Shown: positions 44,534 through 54,416, counted from the stretch's first letter. The stretch is DNA of 64,000 nucleotides from Blautia caecimuris (GCF_024622975.1 NZ_JANJZT010000006.1:89102-153101); one strand, 5' to 3'. Made by a program: numbers and translations. Notes: generated from the letters alone by a model not told the origin.

Positions 44534-45238
44534 ATGAAAAAAAACGATATTTTATTGAAACCCGTTGAAAAGGATTCTCTTTATCTTAAAATTTCGGATG
44601 CTGTTTACAGTTACATAAAAATGAATAATCTGCAGCCGGATGATAAGCTTCCCTCTGAACGGGATATGGCGGCAATGCTTCAGACAAGCCGTAATTCTGT
44701 GAGAGAGGGTCTGCGTATTCTGGAAGACAGAGGACTTATTTATGTAAAAACAGGAAGTGGAGTTTTTGTAAAGGATCCGTATGGAGAACACAGCGCCATT
44801 TCTGTCCGTTTAACAGAATGTACCACAGAAGAGCTTCAGGAACTTCAGACGATTCTGGATCATCAGGCGGTTCTGAATGCAATCAGCAGAGGAACCAGGG
44901 AAGAAAAAGAAAAGCTCGTTTCTATTGCGTCTGAGCTTATGGAAAAGTATTCCCGAAATATCTACAGCCACACGCTGGATTACAGCTTTCATACAGAGCT
45001 TTATGAAATGGGAAGAAATAAGGCTGTGCATCAGGTGATCCAGGGAATCCGTGACAGGCGTTTTGTACAGCGGGAGAATGCTGATGGTGAAAATGATTCT
45101 GTGTGGCTTGCAACGATCCCGCAGCATTTTCAGCTTGCAGAAGCGATTTTTAATTCTAATTCTGCGGCGGCTCTGGCAGCTGTTGATGAAATCCTGGAGC
45201 ATGGATTTAGTCTGATCGATCATTCCAGACAGAAATAG
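44534..45238 (+). CDS. GntR-family regulator, FadR subgroup
   Basis: The 234-residue protein has a winged helix (LPSERDMAAMLQTSRNSVREGLRILEDRGL, in parts) and an FCD-type helical domain (DYSFHTELYEMGRNKAVHQVI). It follows the sugar-binding protein gene and could control it. ATG 44534 follows GAGGAG at 44525-44530. A start at 44507, overlapping the upstream TAA, is possible but has no ribosome site. Confidence 0.82.
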   Translation: MKKNDILLKPVEKDSLYLKISDAVYSYIKMNNLQPDDKLPSERDMAAMLQTSRNSVREGLRILEDRGLIYVKTGSGVFVKDPYGEHSAISVRLTECTTEELQELQTILDHQAVLNAISRGTREEKEKLVSIASELMEKYSRNIYSHTLDYSFHTELYEMGRNKAVHQVIQGIRDRRFVQRENADGENDSVWLATIPQHFQLAEAIFNSNSAAALAAVDEILEHGFSLIDHSRQK

Positions 45239-45374
45239 TTGGACAGGAGTACTATATAGGAAGTGTGCTGGTTTTAGACAGAATCGTTTACCGGAACAGA
45301 TTCTGGAAAAACAGCAGGTTATAAAAACAGACAGGAACCTATTTGATATCAATGTCGGTTCCTGTCTGTTTATT

Positions 45375-46157
45375 TTATAATTCTTTTCCTGTCAGTTCCA
45401 CATATTCGTCGTAGTTATCTCCGCCTTTTTTAATTTTGGCAATACCAAATCCGGTGAAGCCCCAGATAATGGCAAAAATAACACCTGTGTAACACAGACA
45501 TGCCCATGGAGCATACTGCGCGGTAGGAACTCCCAGAGTGGAGGTCATGTAAACGCCTGCCAGTGACCAGGGAACCAGCGGTTCCACAACGGTGATACTG
45601 TCTTCCAGTGTACGGGAAAGATTCTTTGTTTCAAGACCACGTTTAATATATTCTTCCCGGAACAGTCCTCCGATCATCAGGAAGGTAACAGAGGCCTCTC
45701 CGATTACAGTGATAATGATCACGCCCAGAAGAGCAGTAACAGTAATAAGCTGTCCGGTACCATGAATGTGCTTCATGATGTGGCTGAGGATCACATCCAG
45801 ACATCCGGAAACAGTAAGCGCTCCGATAAATCCAAAAGCACAGAATGCCATCAGCGCTGTGTTCATCATGGAAGCCATACCGCCTCTCTGGAGAAGGTTT
45901 GGAACTTCTTGGACAATTCCTGCAAGATTCAGAGACGGATCTGTAAACATTTCCATTTTGAATCCACTTACCATACTTGTTGCGCAGGTCTGGAAGGAAA
46001 AATCCTGAACTGTCATTGCGATCACTACTGCTACGGCAGAGGAGATCATCATAACAGGAATGGTAGGCTTCTTTAAGAGGGAGCCTGCAACAACAATTAC
46101 AGGCGGTACAAGCAGCAGAAGGCCTACCGGCATACTCAGGTCAAAAAGCTCTGCCAA
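45375..46157 (-). pseudogene. NhaC-type antiporter, C-terminal half (split by frameshift)
   Basis: The 260-residue frame starts at an unconvincing TTG inside the end of the upstream frame and has six or so membrane segments (FMNTALMAFCAFGFIGALT-like, TVVEPLVPWSLAGVYMTST, in parts). It is the second half of an NhaC family Na+/H+ (or solute/proton) antiporter. Adding one T to the five-T run at 46143-46147 (minus strand) would join the halves in frame and give a roughly 500-residue protein. It may be a pseudogene, a recoding site or a sequencing error. Confidence 0.7.
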
Positions 46158-46858
46158 GTGGTGATGATAGAGTCAACCTGTGAGATTTCTCCGCTTCCGG
46201 CAAAAGAAATTCCGGCAATCACATAAACCACGCAGCTGATGACAAAACCGGGGATTGTTGTGTAGAACATATGCCCGATGTGTTTATAAAGGTTTGTTCC
46301 GCTGGCAATGGCGGACATATTGGTGCTGTCGGAGAGCGGAGACATTTTATCTCCAAAATAAGCGCCTGCAACAATGGCGCCTGCTACTGCCGGAAGAGGA
46401 GCGCCCATGCCGGCAGCCACGCTCATGAGAGCTGCTCCTACAGTTCCGGCAGCGCCCCAGGAGGTTCCTGTGCTGACAGAAAGAATCACTGTCACAAGGA
46501 AAGAGGTTACAATGATAAATTTCGGATTAATGATCTGAAGTCCGATATAAACCAGGAACGGGATAGTTCCGCTGACGATCCACGCGCCGATCATCAGTCC
46601 TACAGTGATCAGAATCATGATAGCAGGAAAAGCCTTTGCCAGCTTATCTACAATTTCATTTTCCACATCCTTCCAGGTATACCCCAGAAAGAGACATAAA
46701 ACAATGGTAAAAGCCGCACAGATAAGAAGTAAGATCTTAATATCTATGCTGAAAATAATTAACCCCAAAAACAATACTACAAACATGAACGCCAGCGGCA
46801 GAAGCGCAAGTCCGAGCCCCGGTGTTTTTTTAGTTTTTCCGTTGGTATTCTCTCCCAT
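46136..46858 (-). pseudogene. NhaC-type antiporter, N-terminal half (split by frameshift)
   Basis: The 240-residue frame begins with a charged start and five or so membrane segments (LGLALLPLAFMFVVLFLGLI in parts; GTSWGAAGTVGAALMSVAAGMGAPLP in parts; GAYFGDKMSPLSDSTN). The last is the conserved NhaC motif. It stops at TGA (46136-46138) four codons after the frame break. The Cys/Met PLP enzyme gene lies immediately upstream, so the antiporter may move an amino acid or keto acid linked to that enzyme. Confidence 0.7.
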
Positions 46859-46874
46859 AATTAAGTCCTCTCAA

Positions 46875-48041
46875 TCAGATTTTATCAAGAGCCTGTGAAA
46901 GATCTGCGATCAGATTTTCAGCTCCCTCCAGTCCACAGTGAAGTCTTACAATGCTTCTGTTCAGGTTATGAAAAGCCTGTTCTTCTTCACTCCAGTTATA
47001 AGTATAGGCAATAGCAAGACTTTCAAAGCCACCCCAGGAACAGCCGCGCTCAAAGATCTTCAGACTGTCTACAAATCTTGCGGTATCCTCTGCGGAGCCG
47101 TCAATTTCAATACTCATCAGACCGCATTCTCCTTTTTGCTGCTTACGTGCAAGCTCATATTGAGGATGAGATTTTAATCCTGTATAGTATACATGTTTTA
47201 CCTTTGGATGATTTTCCAGGAATTCAGCTACTTTCATAGCAGTTTCATAATGTCTCTGCATTCTCACATCCAGGGTACGCAGACCGCGGATTGCAAGCCA
47301 TGCTTCCATAGGTCCCAGTACACCTCCGAACCAATCTCTCTGAACCATGATTTTTTTCATGAATTCATCGTCCCTGGAGATCAGAACTCCGCCGATCAGA
47401 TCGCTGTGTCCCCCGATATATTTTGTCATAGTGTGCATAACAATATCGATTCCCATATCAAGAGGCTTCTGAAAAACAGGAGTGGAATAGGTGTTGTCGA
47501 TATAGGTTTTAATGCCGTGTGCATGAGCAAGCTTTGCAACTCCCTCAAGATCTACAACTGAAAAAATAAGGGTAGACGGGCTTTCCAGAATGATCAGATC
47601 TGTTTCCGGACGGATTGCATTTTCAAAATCTTTCAGATCAGTTCCGTCAACATAGGTTACGCTGATCTCCATTTTTTCTTTCAGGAAATCATTGAGAAGA
47701 TGCTGTACAGGTCCGTAGCTTGCCTTCATACAGATCACATGGCTTCCGGTTTTGCATACAGCGAGGATTGCCGCGGCGCAGGCAGCCATTCCTGCAGAAA
47801 AAACAACGGCTCTGGTTCCGTGTTCCAGCGCGGCAAGCTTCTTTTCAAGAATAGTTACGGTTGGATTAGACGCCCTTCCGTAGTAATACTCATCTTTGAA
47901 AATGTCCACAGAGAAGTAATCCTCCACAGAATCAAATACATGAAGGGAGTTCATAAAAATCGGCGGTGTCACAGATTTCATGTATTTGGAGGGATCTTCT
48001 CCAAGATGAGTCATTGCCAGTAAATCCTGGTTATCTGTCAT
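46875..48041 (-). CDS. Cys/Met metabolism PLP-dependent enzyme (cystathionine gamma-lyase/methionine gamma-lyase type)
   Basis: The 388-residue enzyme belongs to the gamma-subfamily PLP lyases. It has SAGMAACAAAILAV, YIDNTYSTPV (Asp binding the pyridine nitrogen) and HTMTKYIGGHSD (Lys forming the Schiff base). It would lyse or exchange sulfur amino acids; the exact reaction is not fixed by motif. ATG 48041 has AAAGGAGG upstream. Transcribed with the split antiporter gene from the promoter at 48095-48123. Confidence 0.82.
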   Translation of the reverse strand: MTDNQDLLAMTHLGEDPSKYMKSVTPPIFMNSLHVFDSVEDYFSVDIFKDEYYYGRASNPTVTILEKKLAALEHGTRAVVFSAGMAACAAAILAVCKTGSHVICMKASYGPVQHLLNDFLKEKMEISVTYVDGTDLKDFENAIRPETDLIILESPSTLIFSVVDLEGVAKLAHAHGIKTYIDNTYSTPVFQKPLDMGIDIVMHTMTKYIGGHSDLIGGVLISRDDEFMKKIMVQRDWFGGVLGPMEAWLAIRGLRTLDVRMQRHYETAMKVAEFLENHPKVKHVYYTGLKSHPQYELARKQQKGECGLMSIEIDGSAEDTARFVDSLKIFERGCSWGGFESLAIAYTYNWSEEEQAFHNLNRSIVRLHCGLEGAENLIADLSQALDKI

Positions 48042-48063
48042 TGTGCTTCCTCCTTTGGTACAA

Positions 48064-48084
48064 TGGTTCATTGGTTGAACCAAT
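48064..48084. promoter_or_regulatory. Palindrome in the leader of the PLP enzyme gene, candidate operator
   Basis: ATTGGTTGAACCAAT (48070-48084) is a perfect palindrome about a central base. TGGTTCA (48064-48070) and TGAACCA (48076-48082) form a second, nested inverted repeat. It lies just downstream of the -10 box, a good repressor position. Confidence 0.55.
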
Positions 48085-48094
48085 TTATAAGCAT

Positions 48095-48123
48095 ATTATG
48101 GACTTTGTTCAATTTTTTGTCAA
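48095..48123 (-). promoter_or_regulatory. Promoter of the PLP enzyme/antiporter unit
   Basis: On the minus strand: TTGACA (48118-48123), 17-nt spacer, CATAAT (48095-48100). Confidence 0.65.
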
Positions 48124-48239
48124 TATTTGAAAAAAATATTTTTGATTTTTGTAAAAAAGATACAAAAACCAATGATAAAATTTGTGCGTTTTTAAGGTGA
48201 AGGAATCCAGGAAGAGATTTTGCCGCACTCAAAAATCCG

Positions 48240-48268
48240 TTTATAAAACAGGCTTACCATGGTATAAT
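48240..48268 (+). promoter_or_regulatory. Promoter of the two-component operon
   Basis: TTTATA (48240-48245), 17-nt spacer, TATAAT (48263-48268). The -35 box is poor, suggesting activator dependence. Confidence 0.45.
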
Positions 48269-48293
48269 ATTTTTATAATGTGGAGGAAATTTT

Positions 48294-49916
48294 ATGGAAT
48301 TATATAATGTTTTGCTGGTGGATGATGAGGCTGACGTTCTTCAGGCAATGAAGAAAAAAATCGACTGGGAAGCGCTGGGATTCTGTCTGGCGGGAACCGC
48401 AGAAAATGGTCAGGAAGCCCTGGAAATGGCAGAGCAGCTTCATATAGATGTGGTTATGACAGATATTAAAATGCCTTATATGGACGGACTTACTTTGTGC
48501 AAAAATCTGAAGCAGAGCTACCGGAATATGAAAGTGATCATTTATTCCGGGTTTGATGATTTCGAGTTTGCCAGAGAAGCGGTTCACCTGGAAGCAGAAG
48601 AATATCTTCTGAAGCCGATCAGCGCAGGAGATATGGAGGCTGCGTTTTCAAAAGTCCGGAAAAAGCTGGATCAGGAGTATGATGAATACAGGAATCTGAA
48701 CAGGCTGTCAGAGTATTATCGAAAAAGTCTTCCTGCCATGCGGGAGCAGCTTGTTATGGGGATCCTGGAAGGACGGATTGCAGGAGAACGGGCCAGAGCT
48801 ATGATGGAAACCTATGAAATATGTCTGGATTCTCCTTTTTATGTGGTAGCTGCACTGTATATGGATGTAAATCCAAGAGAAGAGCAGCCGCAGCCGGCAC
48901 AGCTGTTTACGCTGTCCTTAAAGGATATGGTTCAGGATTATCTGAAGAACAGAACCCGGTTTTTCAGTACGGCTTTTCTGGATCAGGTAATTGTTATTTT
49001 TATGCTGGATGAAAGAGAAGAAATCGATCAGGTTCTCTATCATCTGGACCAGATCTGCAAAATGGGCTTCCGTGTTCTGAAGTCATCTGTGACAGCTGCT
49101 GTGGGACAGATCTGCGCCAATACAGACGCTCTGCATACTTCTTATGAAGAGGCAGTAAACGCCATGGAATACAGAAGTATTCTGGGAAGCGGCCAGGTGC
49201 TTTATATCAATGATATTGAGCCCTGCTCGGAAGAAAATATCCTTGTCACAGAGCATGAGTTTCAGAACCTGGTTCATGCAGTGAAGCTGGGAAACAGGGA
49301 CGAAACAAATGCAGCCATTGCTCAGATTATGGACAGTATCCGGAAGGAACCGATCTCTCCGGGACAGTATCAGCTTCTTTTTATGGAACTTTTGTCTGAG
49401 CTTATGAAGATCGGGCGCGCGTATAAACTTCATCCCAATCAGATTTTCGGGGAACATGCAGGCTCATGGCAGGAGCTTTACAGGATGGTAACAGTGGATG
49501 AACTGGAGGGATGGCTTCAGGAAGTGTGCACCAATCTGCGGCATGTCCTCAGGCATGAAAGGCGGGATTCGGCAGCAAGACTTACGGAGCAGGCAAAGGC
49601 ATATATTGAGGAACATTATAAAGAAAGCGACCTTTCGGCGGACAGTCTGTGCCGTTGTCTGAATGTAAGCGCAGCTTATTTTTCTACGATATTTAAAAGA
49701 GAAGTGGGCATGAGCTTTGTTGCTTATCTGACAAAGATACGCCTGGAACATGCGCTGGAGCTTCTTCGTACAACAGAGGATAAAACATATATCATTGCGT
49801 CCAGAGTGGGGTATATGGAGCCCAATTATTTCAGCTATGTATTTAAAAAGCAGTATGGAATTTCCCCGTCAAAATACAGGGCAGAAATGTGCGAAAAGGA
49901 GAAAAATACAGATTAA
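48294..49916 (+). CDS. YesN-type response regulator with AraC DNA-binding domain
   Basis: The 540-residue protein has a receiver domain (residues 1-120; acidic pocket Asp10-Asp11, phospho-acceptor Asp57 in MTDIKMP, Lys in LLKPIS). A long middle region follows, then a C-terminal AraC double helix-turn-helix (about 435-535; LNVSAAYFSTIFKREVGMSF and NYFSYVFKKQYGISPSKYR). It is the regulator of the sensor kinase encoded next and typically activates sugar uptake genes. Confidence 0.87.
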   Translation: MELYNVLLVDDEADVLQAMKKKIDWEALGFCLAGTAENGQEALEMAEQLHIDVVMTDIKMPYMDGLTLCKNLKQSYRNMKVIIYSGFDDFEFAREAVHLEAEEYLLKPISAGDMEAAFSKVRKKLDQEYDEYRNLNRLSEYYRKSLPAMREQLVMGILEGRIAGERARAMMETYEICLDSPFYVVAALYMDVNPREEQPQPAQLFTLSLKDMVQDYLKNRTRFFSTAFLDQVIVIFMLDEREEIDQVLYHLDQICKMGFRVLKSSVTAAVGQICANTDALHTSYEEAVNAMEYRSILGSGQVLYINDIEPCSEENILVTEHEFQNLVHAVKLGNRDETNAAIAQIMDSIRKEPISPGQYQLLFMELLSELMKIGRAYKLHPNQIFGEHAGSWQELYRMVTVDELEGWLQEVCTNLRHVLRHERRDSAARLTEQAKAYIEEHYKESDLSADSLCRCLNVSAAYFSTIFKREVGMSFVAYLTKIRLEHALELLRTTEDKTYIIASRVGYMEPNYFSYVFKKQYGISPSKYRAEMCEKEKNTD

Positions 49917-49937
49917 GGTCAAAAGAGTTATCAGCTT

Positions 49938-51740
49938 ATGAAGTACATAAAAAATAAATGGAATCAGCTTGTTGGCTATATAAAACGCCGGGATCTGCAG
50001 TTTGTGATCTCAGCTTCTTTTACCCTGGTCGCTCTCATAGGAATGGTATTTATTGGCGTTTTTCTTTATCAGAGTTATGGCAGAGCAGCAAAGGAAATGA
50101 TGCTGAATGATACCCGTCAGCTTGTAAATCAGGTTGAGATCAATCTGAATAATTATCTCCGGAGCATGATGCGTATTTCTGACGCCATGTACTATAATGT
50201 GATCAAAAAAGTAGACATGAGCAAAGACGATATTTCTCATGAACTGAACCTTCTTTATGAGGTAAATAAAGACAGTCTTGTAAGCATTGCATGTTTTTCG
50301 GAGAATGGTGAGCTGCTGGGGGCAGTGCCTGTGGGAAACGTAAAAAATAATGTAGATGTCACACAGCAGAGCTGGTTTACCAGCGCCCAGAATAAAATGG
50401 AGAATCTTCATTTTTCAGAGCTTCATGTGCAGAATATTTTTGAAAACAGCAATGGACGCTATTATTGGGTAGTGTCTTTAAGCAGGGGAGTTGAGCTTAC
50501 CACAGAAGGCAAAATATCCGGTGGGATTCTGCTGGTTGACATGAATTTCAGCGGAATACGTCAGCTTTTTACAGAGATCAACAGCCAGGATATGGGGTAT
50601 GTTTATCTTATTAACAGTGATGGTGAGATTATTTATCATCCCAAACAGAACCTTATTTTTTCCAATATGTTGAAAGAAAATAATAAAGTAGCCAGTCACT
50701 ATGAGGACGGTGTATATGAAGAAAGGTTTCTGGGCGAAGACCGGACAGTTGTGGTAAAAACCGTAGGCTATACCGGCTGGAAAATTGTCAGCGTGACACC
50801 CACAGACAGGCTGTTTAAGGATTTTAACAGAACGGAAATTATGGCTGTGATCATTATTATCCTGGCTGTATGTCTGATGATATTTGCCAATCGGTTTGTG
50901 GCTGTACGAATTGTCAAACCTCTGAAAAAACTGGAAAATTCTCTGAAAGCTATCGGGGTGGATCAGAAACCTGAAATTTATATTGGAGGTTCTTCGGAAA
51001 TTCAGCATCTGGGAAAGACCATCCGTTCTATGGTAGATCAGCTGCGGAAACTGACGGATGATATTGTAAAGGAGCAGGAAGAAAAGCGAAAAAGCGAGTT
51101 GGATGCCCTTCAGTCTCAGATCAATCCTCATTTTCTTTATAATACCCTGGATTCTATTATGTGGATGATAGAAAGCGAACGCTATCAGGACGCTGTATTT
51201 ATGGTTCATGCTCTTGGAAAGCTGTTCCGGATCAGCCTTTCCAGAGGAAGAAATATCATTACAGTAGGGGAAGAACTGCAGCATGCAGGAAGCTATCTGG
51301 ATATCCAGAAGTACAGATATAAGAACAAATTCACTTCCTTTTTTGAGGTTGAAGAAGGGATTGAAAAGTACAGAACAATTAAGCTGATCATTCAGCCGCT
51401 GATCGAAAATGCAATCTATTATGGTATGGAATATATGGACGGCGAGGGAGAAATTTATATCAGGGCTTATACAAAGGATCAGGAGCTTTTTATAGAAGTT
51501 GAGGATAATGGTCCGGGAATGCCGGAAGAGCAGGTGGCCGGACTTCTGACAGAGGAATCTGAAACCCGGAGCAGAGGATCGGGCATAGGGCTGAAAAATG
51601 TACATCAGCGTATTCAGCTTTATTTTGGAACAGAGTACGGACTGGAAATTGAAAGTGAGCCGGATGAAGGAACAACCGTGCGTATTCATCTTCCCGAAAC
51701 AGAAGAGGCTTCCAGTGTGGAGAAGGGGGACAGACAATGA
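49938..51740 (+). CDS. YesM-type sensor histidine kinase
   Basis: The 600-residue protein has membrane spans at about 22-44 and 301-322 enclosing an extracellular Cache-like domain (45-300). A HAMP segment, a His-kinase domain (His398 in INPHFLYNTLDS) and an ATPase domain (VEDNGPGMPE, GSGIGLKN) follow. The extracytoplasmic domain probably reads a sugar-binding protein. It overlaps the next gene by 4 nt, tying it to a binding protein. Confidence 0.88.
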   Translation: MKYIKNKWNQLVGYIKRRDLQFVISASFTLVALIGMVFIGVFLYQSYGRAAKEMMLNDTRQLVNQVEINLNNYLRSMMRISDAMYYNVIKKVDMSKDDISHELNLLYEVNKDSLVSIACFSENGELLGAVPVGNVKNNVDVTQQSWFTSAQNKMENLHFSELHVQNIFENSNGRYYWVVSLSRGVELTTEGKISGGILLVDMNFSGIRQLFTEINSQDMGYVYLINSDGEIIYHPKQNLIFSNMLKENNKVASHYEDGVYEERFLGEDRTVVVKTVGYTGWKIVSVTPTDRLFKDFNRTEIMAVIIIILAVCLMIFANRFVAVRIVKPLKKLENSLKAIGVDQKPEIYIGGSSEIQHLGKTIRSMVDQLRKLTDDIVKEQEEKRKSELDALQSQINPHFLYNTLDSIMWMIESERYQDAVFMVHALGKLFRISLSRGRNIITVGEELQHAGSYLDIQKYRYKNKFTSFFEVEEGIEKYRTIKLIIQPLIENAIYYGMEYMDGEGEIYIRAYTKDQELFIEVEDNGPGMPEEQVAGLLTEESETRSRGSGIGLKNVHQRIQLYFGTEYGLEIESEPDEGTTVRIHLPETEEASSVEKGDRQ

Positions 51741-52699
51741 AAAAGAAACGGTTTCAGTGGAAAAGTCTGGCGCTCCTTTTGGCTGCTGTGACCGCGCTGG
51801 GCGGCCTGTATTACTACGGGGTTTTTGCCCGGAAAAAAGAGTCTTCGGATGTTTATTCAGTGATTCTTTATCAGAATACAGAGGATGAATGGGGAACTCT
51901 TATTCAGGGAATCATGCAGGCAGAAGAAGATCTGAACGTAGATGTAAATTATATTTATCTTTCAGAAAATGATACGGCAGAAGATCAGATAAAGGAAGTA
52001 AATAAGGAGATCCGCGGAAAAAGTTCAGGTATTTTAATGGCTGCTGTAAACAGCCGGGAGATTCAGGAAGTCCTGGAAAATATGATGATTTCTATTCCGA
52101 TTATTTTTGTGGAAACAGGCGCAGGAGATTCTTTTCCTGTGATCCGGTCTGATGATTATGCTATGGGAAAGGCCTTGGGGGAGGCTGTTCTTCAGGATAT
52201 GGAACAGACAGGAAACCCCAGGAAGGTAACGATCATAACAGAAAATATGCAGAGGGACAGTGTGAGCCTGCGCTATAAAGGCCTGAAAGATACACTGGAG
52301 CAGGCAGAACAGAGTGTGCTGATAAGCAGTCTTGGCGGAGAGTTCAGCGCCAGTCTTTTTGACCAGATTTCCTATCTGGTAACTCTGGATAAAAGTACAA
52401 CAGAACGGGCAGCTGCATTGTGGAAAGAGAGCAGTCAGACCCGGGGGGAAAATAGAAATATCTGCAGGATATATGGGACAGGAAACACTGCTCAGACGGT
52501 AAATGCTCTGGATAACGAAGATATTTCCATGCTGGTTTATCAAAATGAATTTAACATGGGATATCAGGGGCTTACCTGCCTGGTAGAAAATAAGAAAAAA
52601 GAGTGGATAGAGAAAAATACCAGCATCAGATACAGAACAGTAACAAAGAAATCTCTGTATGAAGATGAAAATGAACGTTTGCTGTTCTCGGATATCTGA
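51737..52699 (+). CDS. Membrane-anchored sugar-binding protein (LacI-type fold)
   Basis: The 320-residue protein has one N-terminal membrane helix (about 10-26) and a type I periplasmic-binding fold (VYSVILYQNTEDEWGTLIQGIMQAEEDL in parts). Translational coupling to the kinase gene suggests it is the ligand-sensing partner of the kinase, not a transport component. Substrate unknown. Confidence 0.78.
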   Translation: MKKKRFQWKSLALLLAAVTALGGLYYYGVFARKKESSDVYSVILYQNTEDEWGTLIQGIMQAEEDLNVDVNYIYLSENDTAEDQIKEVNKEIRGKSSGILMAAVNSREIQEVLENMMISIPIIFVETGAGDSFPVIRSDDYAMGKALGEAVLQDMEQTGNPRKVTIITENMQRDSVSLRYKGLKDTLEQAEQSVLISSLGGEFSASLFDQISYLVTLDKSTTERAAALWKESSQTRGENRNICRIYGTGNTAQTVNALDNEDISMLVYQNEFNMGYQGLTCLVENKKKEWIEKNTSIRYRTVTKKSLYEDENERLLFSDI

Positions 52700-52718
52700 T
52701 CCGTAGGAGGAAGGGAAA

Positions 52719-53786
52719 GTGAACAGGGAAAAAAGAACATGGGTCCTGGCAGGAATATGCTGTATGACAGTAGTTTTCAGCGGATGTTCGGGCAGCAAAA
52801 AGACTGCGGAAATACAGCCGCAGAGCATAAAGATCGGTGTCAGTGTGTACGATCAATATGATACATTTATGTCAGAAATCATTTCCCAGCTTCAGTCATA
52901 TGCCAGAGAAAAGGAAAAGGACTGGGGAATTTCCATTACTTTGAATATTCAGAATGCAGATCAGAGTCAGTTTACTCAAAATGATCAAATGGAAAATTTT
53001 ATTGAAGAAGGATGTGATCTTGCATGCATTAATCTGGTTGACAGAACGGACGCTTCCATCATTATTGAAAAAGCAAAAAGTAATCATGTTCCAGTGATAT
53101 TTTTTAACAGAGAGCTGGTGGAAGAAGATCTGGAACGCTGGGAGGAGCTTTATTATGTAGGGGCAGATGCTTTTGAATCCGGGCAGCTTCAGGGAGAAAT
53201 CCTGGTAGAACAATGCGAACAGGATTTTGTATCTATTGACACAAACGGGGACGGCATTCTTCAATATGTGATGCTGGAAGGCGAGGCAGGACATAATGAT
53301 TCCATGGTACGCAGTATGTCTGTAATCAATAAAATTACAGAAAGCGGATACACAGTAGAAAAGCTTGATGATGAGATTGCCAACTGGAACAGGGATCAGG
53401 CATCCACTAAAATGACACCGTTTCTTAATTCTTATGGATCTGAAATTGAAGTGATACTTGCCAATAACGACGATATGGCGCTAGGGGCTGCCGATGCTCT
53501 TAAGGCCCGGGGAATGGACAGTCAGTCAGACGACTGGCCGGTGATTTTGGGAGTTGACGGAACAGATGTAGGGCTGAAGGCCGTAGAAAAGGGAGAGCTT
53601 CTTGGCACTGTTCTGAATGATGCAAAAGGACAGGCCCGGGGAATGCTGGAGCTGGCGGGCTCTCTTATTCTGAAAAAGGATCTCAGTCCTGAATATACGC
53701 TTCAGGATGGAAAATATATTCGTCTTCCCTATCAGAAAGTAACGGCTGAGAATGTAAGTGAGATACAGAGCCGCCAGTCAGAATAA
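52719..53786 (+). CDS. Galactose-binding lipoprotein homologue (MglB-like)
   Basis: The 355-residue lipoprotein (lipobox FSGC, Cys23) has the galactose-binding protein fold with the calcium loop DTNGDGILQYVMLEGE (about 174-189). GTG 52719 follows AGGAGG at 52705-52710. It resembles the gene at 43440, with which it shares a VYDQYDTFM/IYQFEDTFM segment. No mglA or mglC follows, so it probably serves sensing by the kinase or a transporter elsewhere. Confidence 0.82.
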   Translation: MNREKRTWVLAGICCMTVVFSGCSGSKKTAEIQPQSIKIGVSVYDQYDTFMSEIISQLQSYAREKEKDWGISITLNIQNADQSQFTQNDQMENFIEEGCDLACINLVDRTDASIIIEKAKSNHVPVIFFNRELVEEDLERWEELYYVGADAFESGQLQGEILVEQCEQDFVSIDTNGDGILQYVMLEGEAGHNDSMVRSMSVINKITESGYTVEKLDDEIANWNRDQASTKMTPFLNSYGSEIEVILANNDDMALGAADALKARGMDSQSDDWPVILGVDGTDVGLKAVEKGELLGTVLNDAKGQARGMLELAGSLILKKDLSPEYTLQDGKYIRLPYQKVTAENVSEIQSRQSE

Positions 53787-53793
53787 GGTATAT

Positions 53794-53819
53794 AAAAACC
53801 GGGGTCTGAAAGACCCCGG
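53794..53819 (-). terminator. Terminator, mainly for hsp20
   Basis: CCGGGGTC (53799-53806) pairs perfectly with GACCCCGG (53812-53819). The T-run (GGTTTTTATA) is on the minus strand. Confidence 0.8.
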
Positions 53820-53842
53820 AGAATAAAGAGAAGATGAAAGCA

Positions 53843-54295
53843 TCAGCCTTCAATTGAAATATAGCCGGTGTTTTCTATTTTTTTCGGCGCTTTCTTTGGT
53901 ACAGAAAGCCTCAGGATGCCGTCCTCATATTTGGCATGGATATCTTCCTGGGCAACATCCTCTCCTACAAAGAAGCTTCTGCTCATAGTGCCTGCATAAC
54001 GCTCTCTGCGGATGTAATTGCCCTGTTTATCCTGCTGGTCTTTGTCAAGACCTTTGGCAGCGGATAAGGTAAGATAGCCGTCTTTCAGCTGAACTTTGAT
54101 TTCATCTTTTTTAAAGCCTGGCAGATCAACATCAAGTTCATAGCTGTCGTCTTTTTCACGGATGTCTGTTTTCATCATGTTCTGAGCATGTTTTCCATAT
54201 AATGGATTTTTCTTTCCCCAGAAGTTGTCATTGAATCCAAAGTTCATCCAGTCATCATCAAATAAGTTTTCTCCAAAAATACTAGGCATTAACAT
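53843..54295 (-). CDS. Small heat-shock protein, Hsp20/alpha-crystallin family
   Basis: The 150-residue chaperone holds unfolding proteins. It has the alpha-crystallin domain (about 42-140; DSYELDVDLPGFKKDEIKV, YLTLSAA, GILRLSVPKKA). GGAGAG precedes ATG 54295. Its promoter carries a CIRCE-like operator, so heat-shock control by HrcA is likely. Confidence 0.9.
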   Translation of the reverse strand: MLMPSIFGENLFDDDWMNFGFNDNFWGKKNPLYGKHAQNMMKTDIREKDDSYELDVDLPGFKKDEIKVQLKDGYLTLSAAKGLDKDQQDKQGNYIRRERYAGTMSRSFFVGEDVAQEDIHAKYEDGILRLSVPKKAPKKIENTGYISIEG

Positions 54296-54416
54296 AAGTC
54301 ATCTCTCCTTTTTTTATTATCTATGTTAATATGTGTTATTACGGAACCGGGAGGTTTCAGGAAATTAAAGATGCAGGTTTTGTATCTTTTTATTTCCTTT
54401 CCTTTGTTCTATATGT

